DNA from: Gammaproteobacteria bacterium
GTDB lineage: Bacteria > Pseudomonadota > Gammaproteobacteria > Steroidobacterales > Woeseiaceae
Assembly (NCBI GenBank): GCA_029884455.1
Contig: JAOUHU010000017.1
Location: forward strand, 1-50,955
Length of the DNA: 50,955 nt
Reading direction: 5' to 3'
The notes beneath the pieces were generated by a model. The model saw only the letters and a list, made by a program, of their open reading frames with translations. It ran no database searches and was not told the origin of the DNA. Below, piece by piece: positions 42,378 through 50,840 of this stretch (position 1 is its first letter; each line of letters starts with the position of its first letter). A program made the position numbers and the translations under genes.

Positions 42378-44872
42378 ACAGATGGCTGCCGCTTGCCCTG
42401 CTCGGGATTTGTCTTGCTGCCCCTTCGATTGGCCAGGAGGCGACCTTCGATCACTTCAGCACCGGTTTCGTACTCGATGGTGCGCATGCCAGCGTCAGCT
42501 GCGAGGCCTGTCATTCGGGCGCAAGCTTTGGACCAACCCAGCCCGTCTGCGCGGGCTGCCATTCGCCTGCCGGCATCGTGCGCGCCTCGGCCAAGCCGCC
42601 AGACCACGTGCAGTCCTCGGAACGTTGCGCGGACTGCCACATTACCAGCGACTGGAACAGCATCCCGTTTTTTGACCATGCCTCGGTGACCGGCAGTTGT
42701 GGCTCCTGCCACAATGGCGTGCAGGCGACCGGCAAGACGCCGAACCACATAACCTCGGGTGAACAATGCGACGACTGCCACAACACGAGTGCCTGGTTGC
42801 CGGCCGTGTTCGATCACAGCAACATTTCCGGCAATTGCGCGTCCTGCCATAACGGCACCGAGGCTAGCGGCAAAGACCCGGCTCATATCAATTCAACGGC
42901 GGTTTGCGAGGACTGCCACACGACCAGCACCTTCGCCCCTGCCTTCGCAGTGGATCACACCCAGGTCATCGGTACCTGCCAGTCATGCCACAACGGCAGT
43001 ATCGCGACCGGCAAGACGCCAAACCACATCACCAGCGGCGACAACTGTGTCGACTGCCATTTCTCGACTGGCTGGGTGCCCGCGAACTTCAGTCACGACA
43101 ACATCACGGGCAACTGCGTTTCCTGCCATAACGGCACCGACGCAACCGGTAAAAGCGCCAGCCACGCGCAGACCACGAATGTTTGCGAGGACTGCCACAA
43201 CTCGGTGCAGTTCGTGCCTGCCGATACCGTCGACCATGCACAGGTACTTGGCAGCTGCGGTTCCTGCCACAACGGCGTGGATGCGACCGGCAAGACCGCG
43301 ACGCATCTGCCGAGCAGCGATAGCTGCGATGATTGCCATACGACCGCGGGCTGGGTGCCCGCAAACTTCGATCACGCCGGCATCACCGGCAACTGCTCGA
43401 GTTGCCACAATGGTGTGGATGCGACCGGCAAGCAGGCTGCACACATCCTGACCACGGCGGTCTGCGAGGACTGCCATACGACCAGCACCTTTGCGCCGGC
43501 GTTCAGCGTCGATCACTCGCAGGTCATTGGCACCTGCCAGTCCTGCCATGACGGCAACACTGCGACCGGCAAAACCCCGACTCACATTACCAGCGGCGAC
43601 AGCTGCGATGACTGTCACTCGACGTCCGGCTGGGTACCCGCGAATTTCGATCACGTCAATATCACCGGCAACTGCGCGAGCTGCCACAACGGTGTGGATG
43701 CAACCGGCAAGGACACGAACCATATCAATACCAGTAATGTCTGCGAGGACTGCCACAGCGTGGTCGCTTTTGCACCGGTGCAGACCGTTGATCATGCGCA
43801 GGTGATCGGAAACTGCGGCTCCTGCCACGACGGCACGATCGCAACGGGCAAGTCCGCGACGCACGTCACCAGCAGTAACAACTGCGACGACTGCCATACA
43901 ACCGCAGGCTGGGTGCCGGCGAATTTCGATCACGCCGGTATCCTCGGCAACTGTGCGAGCTGTCACAACGGCGTCACGGCAACCGGCAAGACACCGACAC
44001 ATATTGCGAGCAGCAACATCTGTGAGGATTGCCACACGCCGAATGGCTGGTTGCCCGCGAACTTCGACCACGCCAACATCACGGGCAATTGCAGTAACTG
44101 CCACAATGGCGTTGCGGCTACCGGCAAAAATCCGACCCACGTACAGACCACCAACGTCTGCGAAGACTGCCATACGCCAACCGTCTGGGTACCACCATTC
44201 GCCGTCGATCATACGCAGGTGCTCGGCAGTTGCGGATCCTGCCACAACGGTACGATCGCCACCGGCAAGGATCCGGATCACATCGCGAGTGGCAGCAATT
44301 GCGACGACTGCCATACCACGGTGGCCTGGCTGCCGGCCACCTATGACCACGCCAATGTCACCGGTAATTGCTTCGGCTGCCATAACGGCACGATCGCGAC
44401 CGGCAAGAACCTGCAGCATCCGGCTACGACCAATGTCTGCGAGGACTGTCATACACCGACGACCTGGTCGCCCGTATTTACGGTCGATCACACCCAGGTG
44501 CTGGGCTCCTGCTCGTCCTGCCATAACGGCGTGATCGCGATCGGCAAGAATACCGGTCACTTCGGCACCGCCAGGGAATGCAGTACCTGCCACAACACCG
44601 ATAGCTTCAGCCCCGACGAATTCCGGCATACGACGACACCGTACGAGCCGCTCAATCATCGCGGCAACCTGCAGTGCACCACTTGCCACCGCACCAACAC
44701 CGAAGTCGTCGCCTGGACCTACCCGGCGTACAGACCGGATTGCGCGGGTTGCCACGCCGGCGATTACAAGCCCGGCCCGCACAATGGCGCTACCGTCAGC
44801 CAACTTCGCAACTGTGCCGGCTCCTGCCACAAGAGCACACCCGAGCACCGCATCAGCGCGAACGAGTGGTAG
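42374..44872 (+). CDS. 34-heme c-type cytochrome with nested tandem repeats
   Basis: 832 residues, signal peptide ending PSIGQ, then 33 CxxCH sites and one C-terminal CxxxCH (CAGSCH). Two 23-24-residue modules alternate: type A, C-SCHNG-ATGK-P-H, and type B, C-DCH-T-W-PA-FDH--ITGN. Type B itself alternates between FDH and VDH versions, so a super-repeat of about 93 residues with four hemes recurs; hemes 23-24 break that phase. Each module supplies extra histidines for axial ligation. ATG 42374 overlaps the upstream stop (ATGA). No transmembrane anchor; a periplasmic filament or exported nanowire subunit is possible (inference). Confidence 0.95.
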   Translation: MNRWLPLALLGICLAAPSIGQEATFDHFSTGFVLDGAHASVSCEACHSGASFGPTQPVCAGCHSPAGIVRASAKPPDHVQSSERCADCHITSDWNSIPFFDHASVTGSCGSCHNGVQATGKTPNHITSGEQCDDCHNTSAWLPAVFDHSNISGNCASCHNGTEASGKDPAHINSTAVCEDCHTTSTFAPAFAVDHTQVIGTCQSCHNGSIATGKTPNHITSGDNCVDCHFSTGWVPANFSHDNITGNCVSCHNGTDATGKSASHAQTTNVCEDCHNSVQFVPADTVDHAQVLGSCGSCHNGVDATGKTATHLPSSDSCDDCHTTAGWVPANFDHAGITGNCSSCHNGVDATGKQAAHILTTAVCEDCHTTSTFAPAFSVDHSQVIGTCQSCHDGNTATGKTPTHITSGDSCDDCHSTSGWVPANFDHVNITGNCASCHNGVDATGKDTNHINTSNVCEDCHSVVAFAPVQTVDHAQVIGNCGSCHDGTIATGKSATHVTSSNNCDDCHTTAGWVPANFDHAGILGNCASCHNGVTATGKTPTHIASSNICEDCHTPNGWLPANFDHANITGNCSNCHNGVAATGKNPTHVQTTNVCEDCHTPTVWVPPFAVDHTQVLGSCGSCHNGTIATGKDPDHIASGSNCDDCHTTVAWLPATYDHANVTGNCFGCHNGTIATGKNLQHPATTNVCEDCHTPTTWSPVFTVDHTQVLGSCSSCHNGVIAIGKNTGHFGTARECSTCHNTDSFSPDEFRHTTTPYEPLNHRGNLQCTTCHRTNTEVVAWTYPAYRPDCAGCHAGDYKPGPHNGATVSQLRNCAGSCHKSTPEHRISANEW
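42690..44560 (+). repeat. Tandem coding repeat, about 140 bp unit and 280 bp super-unit
   Basis: DNA-level reflection of heme modules 4-30 of the 34-heme cytochrome. Units alternate phrases equivalent to CNGxxATGK and WVPANFDHxxITGN at about 138-141 bp, paired into about 280 bp super-units. The high similarity between distant units suggests recent expansion or gene conversion and potential copy-number variation between strains. Confidence 0.85.
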
Positions 44873-44880
44873 GCAAGTCG

Positions 44881-47325
44881 ATGCTGGTTCGATGTTACGG
44901 TCTCGCGATTGGCATACTGCTGCTCGGCGGCCTGCCGCCGGCTGCCGCTGCAACACGCTTCATCACTGGCGCAAACATCAGCAGCGACGATAGCGTGGCG
45001 ACGATTACCGTCGACTTCGCCTGCAAGGTTGAGTACATCGATCACTTACCGGTCAACCGCGGCAATCGCCTGCGCGTGCAGCTGGAACCCACCACCATCT
45101 GCGCCGGCGCGTCGCCGACGATTGCCAACACGCACGAACAGTACCGGCCGCTGAATGCCGACGATGCCAGGCTGCTCGAGCTGGACTACGACGGCGAGCT
45201 GGCGTCGACGCCGGTACTCACTTTCGTCTTCAGCGATGCGGTTCGCTACGAGGTTTCCTACAGCGGTGGCCGCGACCAGATCATCGTGCGGGTGCATCTC
45301 GATACGGCTGTGGCCGCGCCGGCAACAAACTCCGGCGCCAGCGGTGTGCGCGTTCCAGCGGCGGCTGTAGAGCCGCAAACCTATGTAATAAACCTGTCGT
45401 CGAGCCGGGCGCCGCATACAGCAGCGGACAGCGCTCTCGGCAATGTGTCACCGGGCCTGCAGGTCTTCGAAACCGAAGTATTGCTCGCCGGCGTTACCTG
45501 GTACCGCCTGCGCCTGGGAACATTCGACAGTACGGCCGCGGCGCAGGCGGAGCTCGCGCGTTTGCGCGACACGCATCCCAACGCCTGGATCGACCGCGTC
45601 GACAAAGCCGGCGAAATTCCGCTCACCACAACAGCGACAGCAGTTGCGGAGCAAGCGTATGCGCCTGACCCGTCGCTGGCCGACCTTGGCCTGGACGAGA
45701 TAGACCAGCTCATGGCCGATGCACAACGTGCTCTGGTCGCAGGCGAAGTGTCGCGAGCCGTGCAGATGTACACCAAGGTGCTGCGAGCGCCGAACCACGA
45801 CCGGCACGCCGAAGCACAGGAGCTGCTCGGTCTGGCACGCGAAAAAAACGGCCAGACCGCGCACGCCAAGGCGGAGTACCAGCGCTACCTGGCGCTGTAT
45901 CCCGACGCCGATGGCGCCAACCGGGTGCGACAACGCCTGGCTGCGTTGCTGGCGACCGGCCGACAGTCTGATAGTGCCGCGGTCGCGACCGCCGCCGCGG
46001 ACCGAGCGGCGAGCGAGCGCGCCGAGCCCGGCATCTGGCGTTTCAATACCTATTTCTCACAGTACTATCGCCGCGATGCGAACCAGCTCAACGAAGAGGA
46101 ACAGATCATCAGTCAGTCGGCGCTTTACTCGGACCTCAATTTCGATGCTCGCCGGCGCGGTTCACGATTTGACTTCAGCAGCCGCCTGTCAGCCGGTTAT
46201 CGCAGCGATTTTCTCGATACGGCGACGAGCGATGACAATGCGCTGCGCGTTTCATACGCCTACGCCGATGTCGCCGACGCGGAGACCGGACTGCGCGGTC
46301 GCATCGGCCGCCAGTCGCGGAATACCGCTGGCATACTCGGCCGTTTCGATGGTTTTGACCTTGGCTATCGCCTGTCGGAGCGTATCGAGTTGCATGGCGT
46401 CGTCGGCCAGCCGGTCAATTCGGCCACCGACGGCTTCGACTCCGAGCGTTCCTTTTATGGCCTCAGCGCCGACTATGGCCCGGTCTTTGAGGATCTCGAG
46501 CTCAGCCTGTTTGTCATCCAGCAGGAAATTGGCGGTATTGACGATCGCCAGGCGGTTGGCACTGAATTTCGCTACTTCGCGGAGAACCAGAGCCTCTGGG
46601 GCCTGATCGATTACGACACCTCCTACAGCGAAATCAGCAGCGCCTATCTGCAGGGCAGCTGGCGCATCGGCTCGCGCCTCAACGTCAGCGCATCCATTGA
46701 CCAGCGGCACAGCCCTTATCTCAGCAGCGGCAGTGCCATGATCGGCCAGCCGGTGCAATCGTTTGCGGAATTGCAGGTGCTGTTCACCGAAGAGGAAATA
46801 CGCCAGTTGAGCCTCGACCGAACGCCGCTCGCGAGCTCCTATACGACCGCGGTTTCCTACTCGGTGTCGCCGCGCCTGCAACTCAGCCTCGACGCAAACC
46901 AGACGACGATCGAGGCGACCCCGGAGTCCGGCGGCGTCGCTGCAATGCCTGAGTCGAGTTACAGCTATATCGGTACGACGCTGGTCGCGAGCAGCCTGTT
47001 CACCGAGGGCGACGTATCGATGCTGAGCCTGCGTTACTCGGAGTCCGACAGCACCGAGGTAATATCGCTGAGTCTCGACACGCGCTTTCCGCTCGGCACA
47101 CGCTGGCGCATCAATCCGCGCTTGCGCATTGACCAGCGCCGTATTCTGACTGACTCGAGCGACGAGTTGCTGTACACGCCCGGGATCCGCCTGCAGTATC
47201 GGCATAGCAGGAAGTTGCGCGTCGAACTCGAGGCCGGCAAGCAGTTTGCCAGCCGCGATGCGATAGCCGCGACCCTCGATCGAGAGTCCTATTTCATGAA
47301 CATCGGTTACCAGGTGTTTTTCTAA
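44881..47325 (+). CDS. AMIN-like/SPOR/TPR/outer-membrane beta-barrel protein
   Basis: 814 residues. Signal peptide (1-24), AMIN-like beta domain (about 25-145), SPOR domain (about 165-240, VINLSSS ... FETEVLLAGVTWYRLRLG ... AAAQAELARLRDTHPNAWIDRV), TPR helices (about 270-360), and a C-terminal barrel (about 385-814) of many alternating strands ending in GYQVFF, the terminal Phe signature of outer-membrane proteins. SPOR and AMIN domains bind peptidoglycan; the barrel inserts in the outer membrane. In this operon it is the natural candidate for the pore of a porin-cytochrome conduit, though it is not an MtrB/PioB homologue by eye. ATG 44881 gives the signal peptide; the frame is open further upstream. 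Confidence 0.85.
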   Translation: MLVRCYGLAIGILLLGGLPPAAAATRFITGANISSDDSVATITVDFACKVEYIDHLPVNRGNRLRVQLEPTTICAGASPTIANTHEQYRPLNADDARLLELDYDGELASTPVLTFVFSDAVRYEVSYSGGRDQIIVRVHLDTAVAAPATNSGASGVRVPAAAVEPQTYVINLSSSRAPHTAADSALGNVSPGLQVFETEVLLAGVTWYRLRLGTFDSTAAAQAELARLRDTHPNAWIDRVDKAGEIPLTTTATAVAEQAYAPDPSLADLGLDEIDQLMADAQRALVAGEVSRAVQMYTKVLRAPNHDRHAEAQELLGLAREKNGQTAHAKAEYQRYLALYPDADGANRVRQRLAALLATGRQSDSAAVATAAADRAASERAEPGIWRFNTYFSQYYRRDANQLNEEEQIISQSALYSDLNFDARRRGSRFDFSSRLSAGYRSDFLDTATSDDNALRVSYAYADVADAETGLRGRIGRQSRNTAGILGRFDGFDLGYRLSERIELHGVVGQPVNSATDGFDSERSFYGLSADYGPVFEDLELSLFVIQQEIGGIDDRQAVGTEFRYFAENQSLWGLIDYDTSYSEISSAYLQGSWRIGSRLNVSASIDQRHSPYLSSGSAMIGQPVQSFAELQVLFTEEEIRQLSLDRTPLASSYTTAVSYSVSPRLQLSLDANQTTIEATPESGGVAAMPESSYSYIGTTLVASSLFTEGDVSMLSLRYSESDSTEVISLSLDTRFPLGTRWRINPRLRIDQRRILTDSSDELLYTPGIRLQYRHSRKLRVELEAGKQFASRDAIAATLDRESYFMNIGYQVFF

Positions 47326-47328
47326 AAG

Positions 47329-47895
47329 ATGTGGCGACACTTGATAATCGTGCTTGCCGCCAGCCTGATTGTTGCCTGCGCCGCCGCGCCGCCGTCGGCT
47401 GGCACCAAACTGGATCCGCTGACCAGCGTGACGCTGGTATACAGCGCGCTGCCGATAGTGCTGTATCGCGACGACCCGGCGCACGCCGCCTATGCGCGCA
47501 ACTTCGTCAGTCTCGGCCCGTTGCTCGTGAATCGCAGCGGCCACCATGAATACTTCCTCTGGCTTGGCATCTGGAACACCAACCAGACCCCGGACATGGA
47601 GGAACGGCGCGACGGATTTGATTCCATCGTGCTGTTCGTCGATGGCGAGCCGTTGCCGCTGGAGCTTGCGGGTTGGACGCCGGAGTCCATCGGCGCAAGC
47701 GAGCCCGTGTACCCGAAACCGGTAGCGTCGTCGCTGGATGCCTATTACCGCGTTACCCTCGACCAGATTCGCCTGCTGGCGAATGCCGCCGAGCTGCAAT
47801 TGCGCACCAGCGGTCGTGTGCCGCGCGCCTTCGAACCCTGGGACAACCAGGACGCGGCGCGCGCGAGCCTGCAACGATTCATGCAGCAGTTGTAG
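47329..47895 (+). CDS. Unknown lipoprotein, last gene of cytochrome operon
   Basis: 188 residues. Lipoprotein signal with lipobox LIVAC near residue 17. The mature domain (LTLVYSALPIVLYRDDPAHA, EYFLWLGIWNT, FDSIVLFVDGEPLPLELAGW) is not a family I recognise. It starts 3 nt after the barrel gene stop, so it is co-translated and could be an outer-membrane accessory of the barrel. A terminator follows at 47945. Confidence 0.82.
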   Translation: MWRHLIIVLAASLIVACAAAPPSAGTKLDPLTSVTLVYSALPIVLYRDDPAHAAYARNFVSLGPLLVNRSGHHEYFLWLGIWNTNQTPDMEERRDGFDSIVLFVDGEPLPLELAGWTPESIGASEPVYPKPVASSLDAYYRVTLDQIRLLANAAELQLRTSGRVPRAFEPWDNQDAARASLQRFMQQL

Positions 47896-47944
47896 CAGGG
47901 GGCTTGCGGGAGACCGGGGTATAAATATATGCCACAGAAAAAAG

Positions 47945-47992
47945 CACCCTCCACCTCTGCACGCAACACGCAGGGGTGAGAGGGTTTTCTTT
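47945..47992 (+). terminator. Intrinsic terminator of the cytochrome operon
   Basis: Imperfect G/C-rich hairpin between CACCCTCCACCTCTGC and GCAGGGGTGAGAGGGT, then TTTTCTTT, 50 nt beyond the lipoprotein stop. Confidence 0.75.
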
Positions 47993-48082
47993 GTCGGGAA
48001 CGGAAAATGAGCGGGGCGCTTGCCCGGATGTCAGCTCTCGCCGGAAGCGGTCATTGAAAACGTCGAGAATCCAAGAGTCAGC

Positions 48083-48559
48083 TTAATTCAAGCTCACCAG
48101 ACTCTCATCAACCTCTCGCACGAAAGACTCGGGCCACGACTGCGAGTCGCGCACCATTGGCCATACGAAATCGGGGTCGCGCTTTGCAACGGATACAAAC
48201 CAATCTTTCCACCCGTCATACAGTTCTTCTGAAAAAACACCCGCTTGCGTCGCCATGTAAGCACGCTCCCAGGCGACGAAATGAAGGTCCACGTAGTACT
48301 GAAATCGGAGCAGCTCTTCAGCAGTTAGGCTATTCACGTCGCCATAACCCTTGATCAATATATGTGAGAGGTCATCGCTCTCAATAGCTAAAATTCTCCG
48401 TTGATGTGTATAGGTTAAAAGTTCCGCCTGGATGTCCGCGTCGGACTCCACTGTAGTTCTTCGTATTTCGAGTCCTACGTAGATAAGGGAAAGGACGACC
48501 GCCACGGCCGAAATAATCTCGGCGATTGCGACCCACGATTTGAGATTGCGAGCTGACAT
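48083..48559 (-). CDS. Unknown membrane-anchored protein
   Basis: 158 residues: one N-terminal membrane helix (IAEIISAVAVVLSLIYVGLEIR) and a helical C-terminal domain rich in Trp/Tyr (YYVDLHFVAWERAYMATQAGVF, ELYDGWKDWFVSVAKRDPDFVWP). Single-helix proteins of this design are common in marine gammaproteobacteria; none has a known function to my knowledge. The ATG has AGGAAG upstream. Stands alone between the cytochrome-operon terminator and the depolymerase-like gene. Confidence 0.75.
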   Translation of the reverse strand: MSARNLKSWVAIAEIISAVAVVLSLIYVGLEIRRTTVESDADIQAELLTYTHQRRILAIESDDLSHILIKGYGDVNSLTAEELLRFQYYVDLHFVAWERAYMATQAGVFSEELYDGWKDWFVSVAKRDPDFVWPMVRDSQSWPESFVREVDESLVSLN

Positions 48560-48773
48560 TTTTGCTTCCTGTTAGCGTCATTCTGCGGTTGTCCGCCTTG
48601 AGTCAATAGCGGAAATTGTAACTGAAATATCGCGACAGGCTGCTTCCAGGTGCATTCCTGCCGGTCAGCCATTTACCAGGTGGTCGGCTGGAGACGGCCA
48701 TTTGCGGTAATTCGTTTCTCTGCTTCAATGCGATCATTCAAATCGCAAGAACCTCTTCCGTGCCACACGCTAT

Positions 48774-49796
48774 TTACGGCAATGTGTGGGATGCAAGGAA
48801 TTTCCAGATGTGGTCGTTCGTCAGTTCGCGTGTAACGGCCCCAATTTTGCGCGCCGATAGATACTGGTAACCATTGGGCCAGGTGTGTCCGCCGTTGAAT
48901 ATCCGATAAACGACCAGCGGAGCCTGACAGTCGCGCCAGTCGAACCGCGTCACCCGTGTGCCGTCATTCAATCGATCCGGCAATTCCGTCGCCACAAATT
49001 CGTCTGCACAGCCATTGATATCACGCCAGACGCGCATGCTGCGTTCCACGGCGATGTATTCCCCCTTGAACTTTGGCGCACCGACGCAGTTCGGCTTGCC
49101 GCCATCGTACGGCCAGGCGCAATCGGCCGTTCCATGAATCTGCAAAACTGGGACCGGCCGGTCTGGCTTGCAGCCTTGTACCGCACTCACCTGATTGGCG
49201 CCCGCTACTGCTGCGATTGCCGCAATTCGGTGTGGCATTTCGCAAGCCAGTCGGTGGGCCATGGCCGCGCCGTTCGATATTCCTGTCGCATACACCCTTT
49301 TCATGTTGACCGGGGTACTGGCCTCGAGTGCATCAAGTAACGCATTGAAGTACGCAATATCATCAACATTGTTATTACACGCCAGTCCCGACGTGCAGAT
49401 CCAATGCTCATCATTATCGCCGCCGCCGGCATTCCAGCTCCGCATTTGCTTCAACAGTCGGCGCGATGTGCCCCGGGGGAAAACGGCGATGTAACCATTC
49501 TGTGCCGCGTGGTTCGTGAGGCAATCCCGATCGCTCAGGTCGCCTTCAGGGCAGGTCATCCGAATTGCATTTACTGCATCAGCGCCTCCGCCGTGAAGGA
49601 CCAGAAGTACTGGTGCCGGCGTTTTCAGGCCGTCGGGAATAAAGACATCATAGGATCTGTTCGGGTACGCCGGCAGAGCGACATGCTCGTGCAAGCTGCC
49701 ACCGGAAGCACCGGAATAACGGGCAGGATTATCTTGTACCGCAATACAGCTGGAGAGCATATATATGAGTGCCAAGAGACATAATTTCGTGTGCAC
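48774..49796 (-). CDS. PHB-depolymerase/feruloyl-esterase-like lipoprotein
   Basis: 340-residue alpha/beta hydrolase of the LpqC/poly(3-hydroxybutyrate) depolymerase type. Oxyanion segment VLHGGGADA, nucleophile Ser in ATGISNGAAMAH (GxSxG), acid in HGTADCAWPYDG, catalytic His in GGHTWPNG. Six or more cysteines suggest disulfides. GTG 49796 is chosen because it yields a lipoprotein signal with lipobox LSSC; an upstream TTG at 49835 would put 13 residues before it. Substrate (polyester or aryl ester) cannot be decided. Located in an accessory region near a broken tRNA and an IS element. Confidence 0.85.
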   Translation of the reverse strand: MHTKLCLLALIYMLSSCIAVQDNPARYSGASGGSLHEHVALPAYPNRSYDVFIPDGLKTPAPVLLVLHGGGADAVNAIRMTCPEGDLSDRDCLTNHAAQNGYIAVFPRGTSRRLLKQMRSWNAGGGDNDEHWICTSGLACNNNVDDIAYFNALLDALEASTPVNMKRVYATGISNGAAMAHRLACEMPHRIAAIAAVAGANQVSAVQGCKPDRPVPVLQIHGTADCAWPYDGGKPNCVGAPKFKGEYIAVERSMRVWRDINGCADEFVATELPDRLNDGTRVTRFDWRDCQAPLVVYRIFNGGHTWPNGYQYLSARKIGAVTRELTNDHIWKFLASHTLP

Positions 49797-50036
49797 GATT
49801 TTTACGCTTAATTCAAGTCTAACGGCTGACAACAAAAATATTCAGACACAGGTCGAACGGCATCGCTATATCTGCTCGGGTCAACAGCCGAAATTATAGC
49901 GCGAAAATAATGACCGGCGGCTTCCGGCCGATTACCGGCCTCTCGATACTTTGCCTGGCTAACTTCGCCAATCGGCCAGAAGAAGCCGTTGGCTTACACT
50001 GTTTGAACGTCTGCTTTCGGGTAATCGGGTACACCG

Positions 50037-50078
50037 TCAGCTTAGGAAGCTGATGTTCTACCATTGAACCACACCCGC
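50037..50078 (-). pseudogene. 5' half of a tRNA-Gly-like gene
   Basis: On the minus strand the sequence begins with a GCGGGTG acceptor strand, a perfect D-arm (GTTC ... GAAC) and a perfect 5-bp anticodon stem TCAGC/GCTGA with loop TTCCTAA. The body is tRNA-Gly-like, but the anticodon reads CCT, not CCC. The following 35 nt have no T-arm and no CACCCGC 3' acceptor strand, so the gene is broken after the anticodon stem. It may be a remnant left by an integration or deletion event. Confidence 0.6.
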
Positions 50079-50171
50079 TATTCAGAGATTTACGCCCCGA
50101 CTGGTTCTGGCCGAGCAAAAAAGTGAGAATACTGTGAATCTAGTGAAGTTCGAAGCTAGCACCTAAACGAA

Positions 50172-50195
50172 AAGACCCCGCCTCGGCGGGGTCTT
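50172..50195 (-). terminator. Intrinsic terminator
   Basis: AAGACCCCGCC and its complement GGCGGGGTCTT around a 2-nt spacer, with T-rich tracts on both sides (TTTTCG on the minus strand, CCGTTTT on the plus). It lies 27 nt beyond the stop of the truncated gene at 50222 and could work in both directions. Confidence 0.85.
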
Positions 50196-50221
50196 CCGTT
50201 TTGTGTCAAAAGTCATTCGAG

Positions 50222-50840
50222 CTAATTCACAGTTACCTGACCGTCCGCGTATTCGAAGAGATCGAACTGGGGCGCCGAGTAGCACGGTATCGAGCGGAAA
50301 CGGGCCCTGATACCGTCAGCCTGATCATTTGCCGAGTCACCGTTGTCCTGGACCCGGACTATGTATGGCAGACCGGTCAGGTCGAATCCGTCAGGCGCAG
50401 CTCCGCGCGTAATGACGCCACTCAACCAGGCTTCGTTTCCGGCAACGAAGACGCAGTTCATATCGACATAAATGCCTGCAGCATCGCCGGAGAAAATATC
50501 GACAACCTGCCCGTGCCCGGTGCCATCCGACCGCAATACGGCTGAGCCAGAGAAATTTGCATCGCAACCGGTGGGATAGCCGAGTGCCTCACAAACATCG
50601 GGCCCGCCGAAGCTGATCGTATGCACCACCCTGTTGTCCGGGGGATTTCTTCCCGAGGTTGTCGCAATGACGGTCAGGCCGGTGCGTTGCGTTTCCACGA
50701 TATGCGTCTGCCCGGGAATCGGATCATCGAAGAAATGTACAAGCTGTTCCCGCTTTCCAAAAAACGTGTTTTCGGCCGCGAATCCATAGTTGATGCTGAA
50801 TCCCGGTCCACCCTCGAAAAACTGGACGTGGGTTAACCCC
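50222..50840 (-). pseudogene. Secreted-protein gene, N-terminus removed by IS insertion
   Basis: The minus-strand frame encodes at least 205 residues of an unknown, probably exported, beta-rich protein (VHTISFGGPDVCEALGYPTGC, SGSAVLRSDGTGHGQVVDIF, YIVRVQDNGDSANDQADGIRARF), with Cys pairs suggesting disulfides. The final part resembles repeat units seen in secreted proteins that end with a VQDNG/VVDNG turn. The frame stays open upstream, but beyond 50840 it is read from the IS left end, so the original start and signal peptide are lost. Likely non-functional. Confidence 0.7.

Larger units (their letters stand above)
49797..50221. other. 425-nt region with tRNA-like remnant and terminator
   Basis: No supported protein gene. 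It contains the truncated tRNA-Gly-like sequence (50037-50078) and a strong hairpin terminator (50172-50195). It separates the depolymerase-like gene from the IS-interrupted gene. Confidence 0.6.

Noticed and set aside
42690..44560. Possible CRISPR or satellite array because of regular DNA repeats
   Set aside because: The repeats are in frame, encode heme-binding modules, and have no constant repeat/variable spacer pattern.
42983..44956. Long minus-strand reading frame (657 codons) opposite the 34-heme gene
   Set aside because: It is antisense to a clear CxxCH repeat protein, has low-complexity Val/Ala/Gly composition and no recognisable domain.
46252..47874. Long minus-strand reading frame (540 codons) opposite the barrel and lipoprotein genes
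   Set aside because: The plus-strand genes have signal peptides and domain structure; the antisense frame has none.
50003..50078. Complete functional tRNA on the minus strand
   Set aside because: No T-loop or matching 3' acceptor strand can be found within the expected length.
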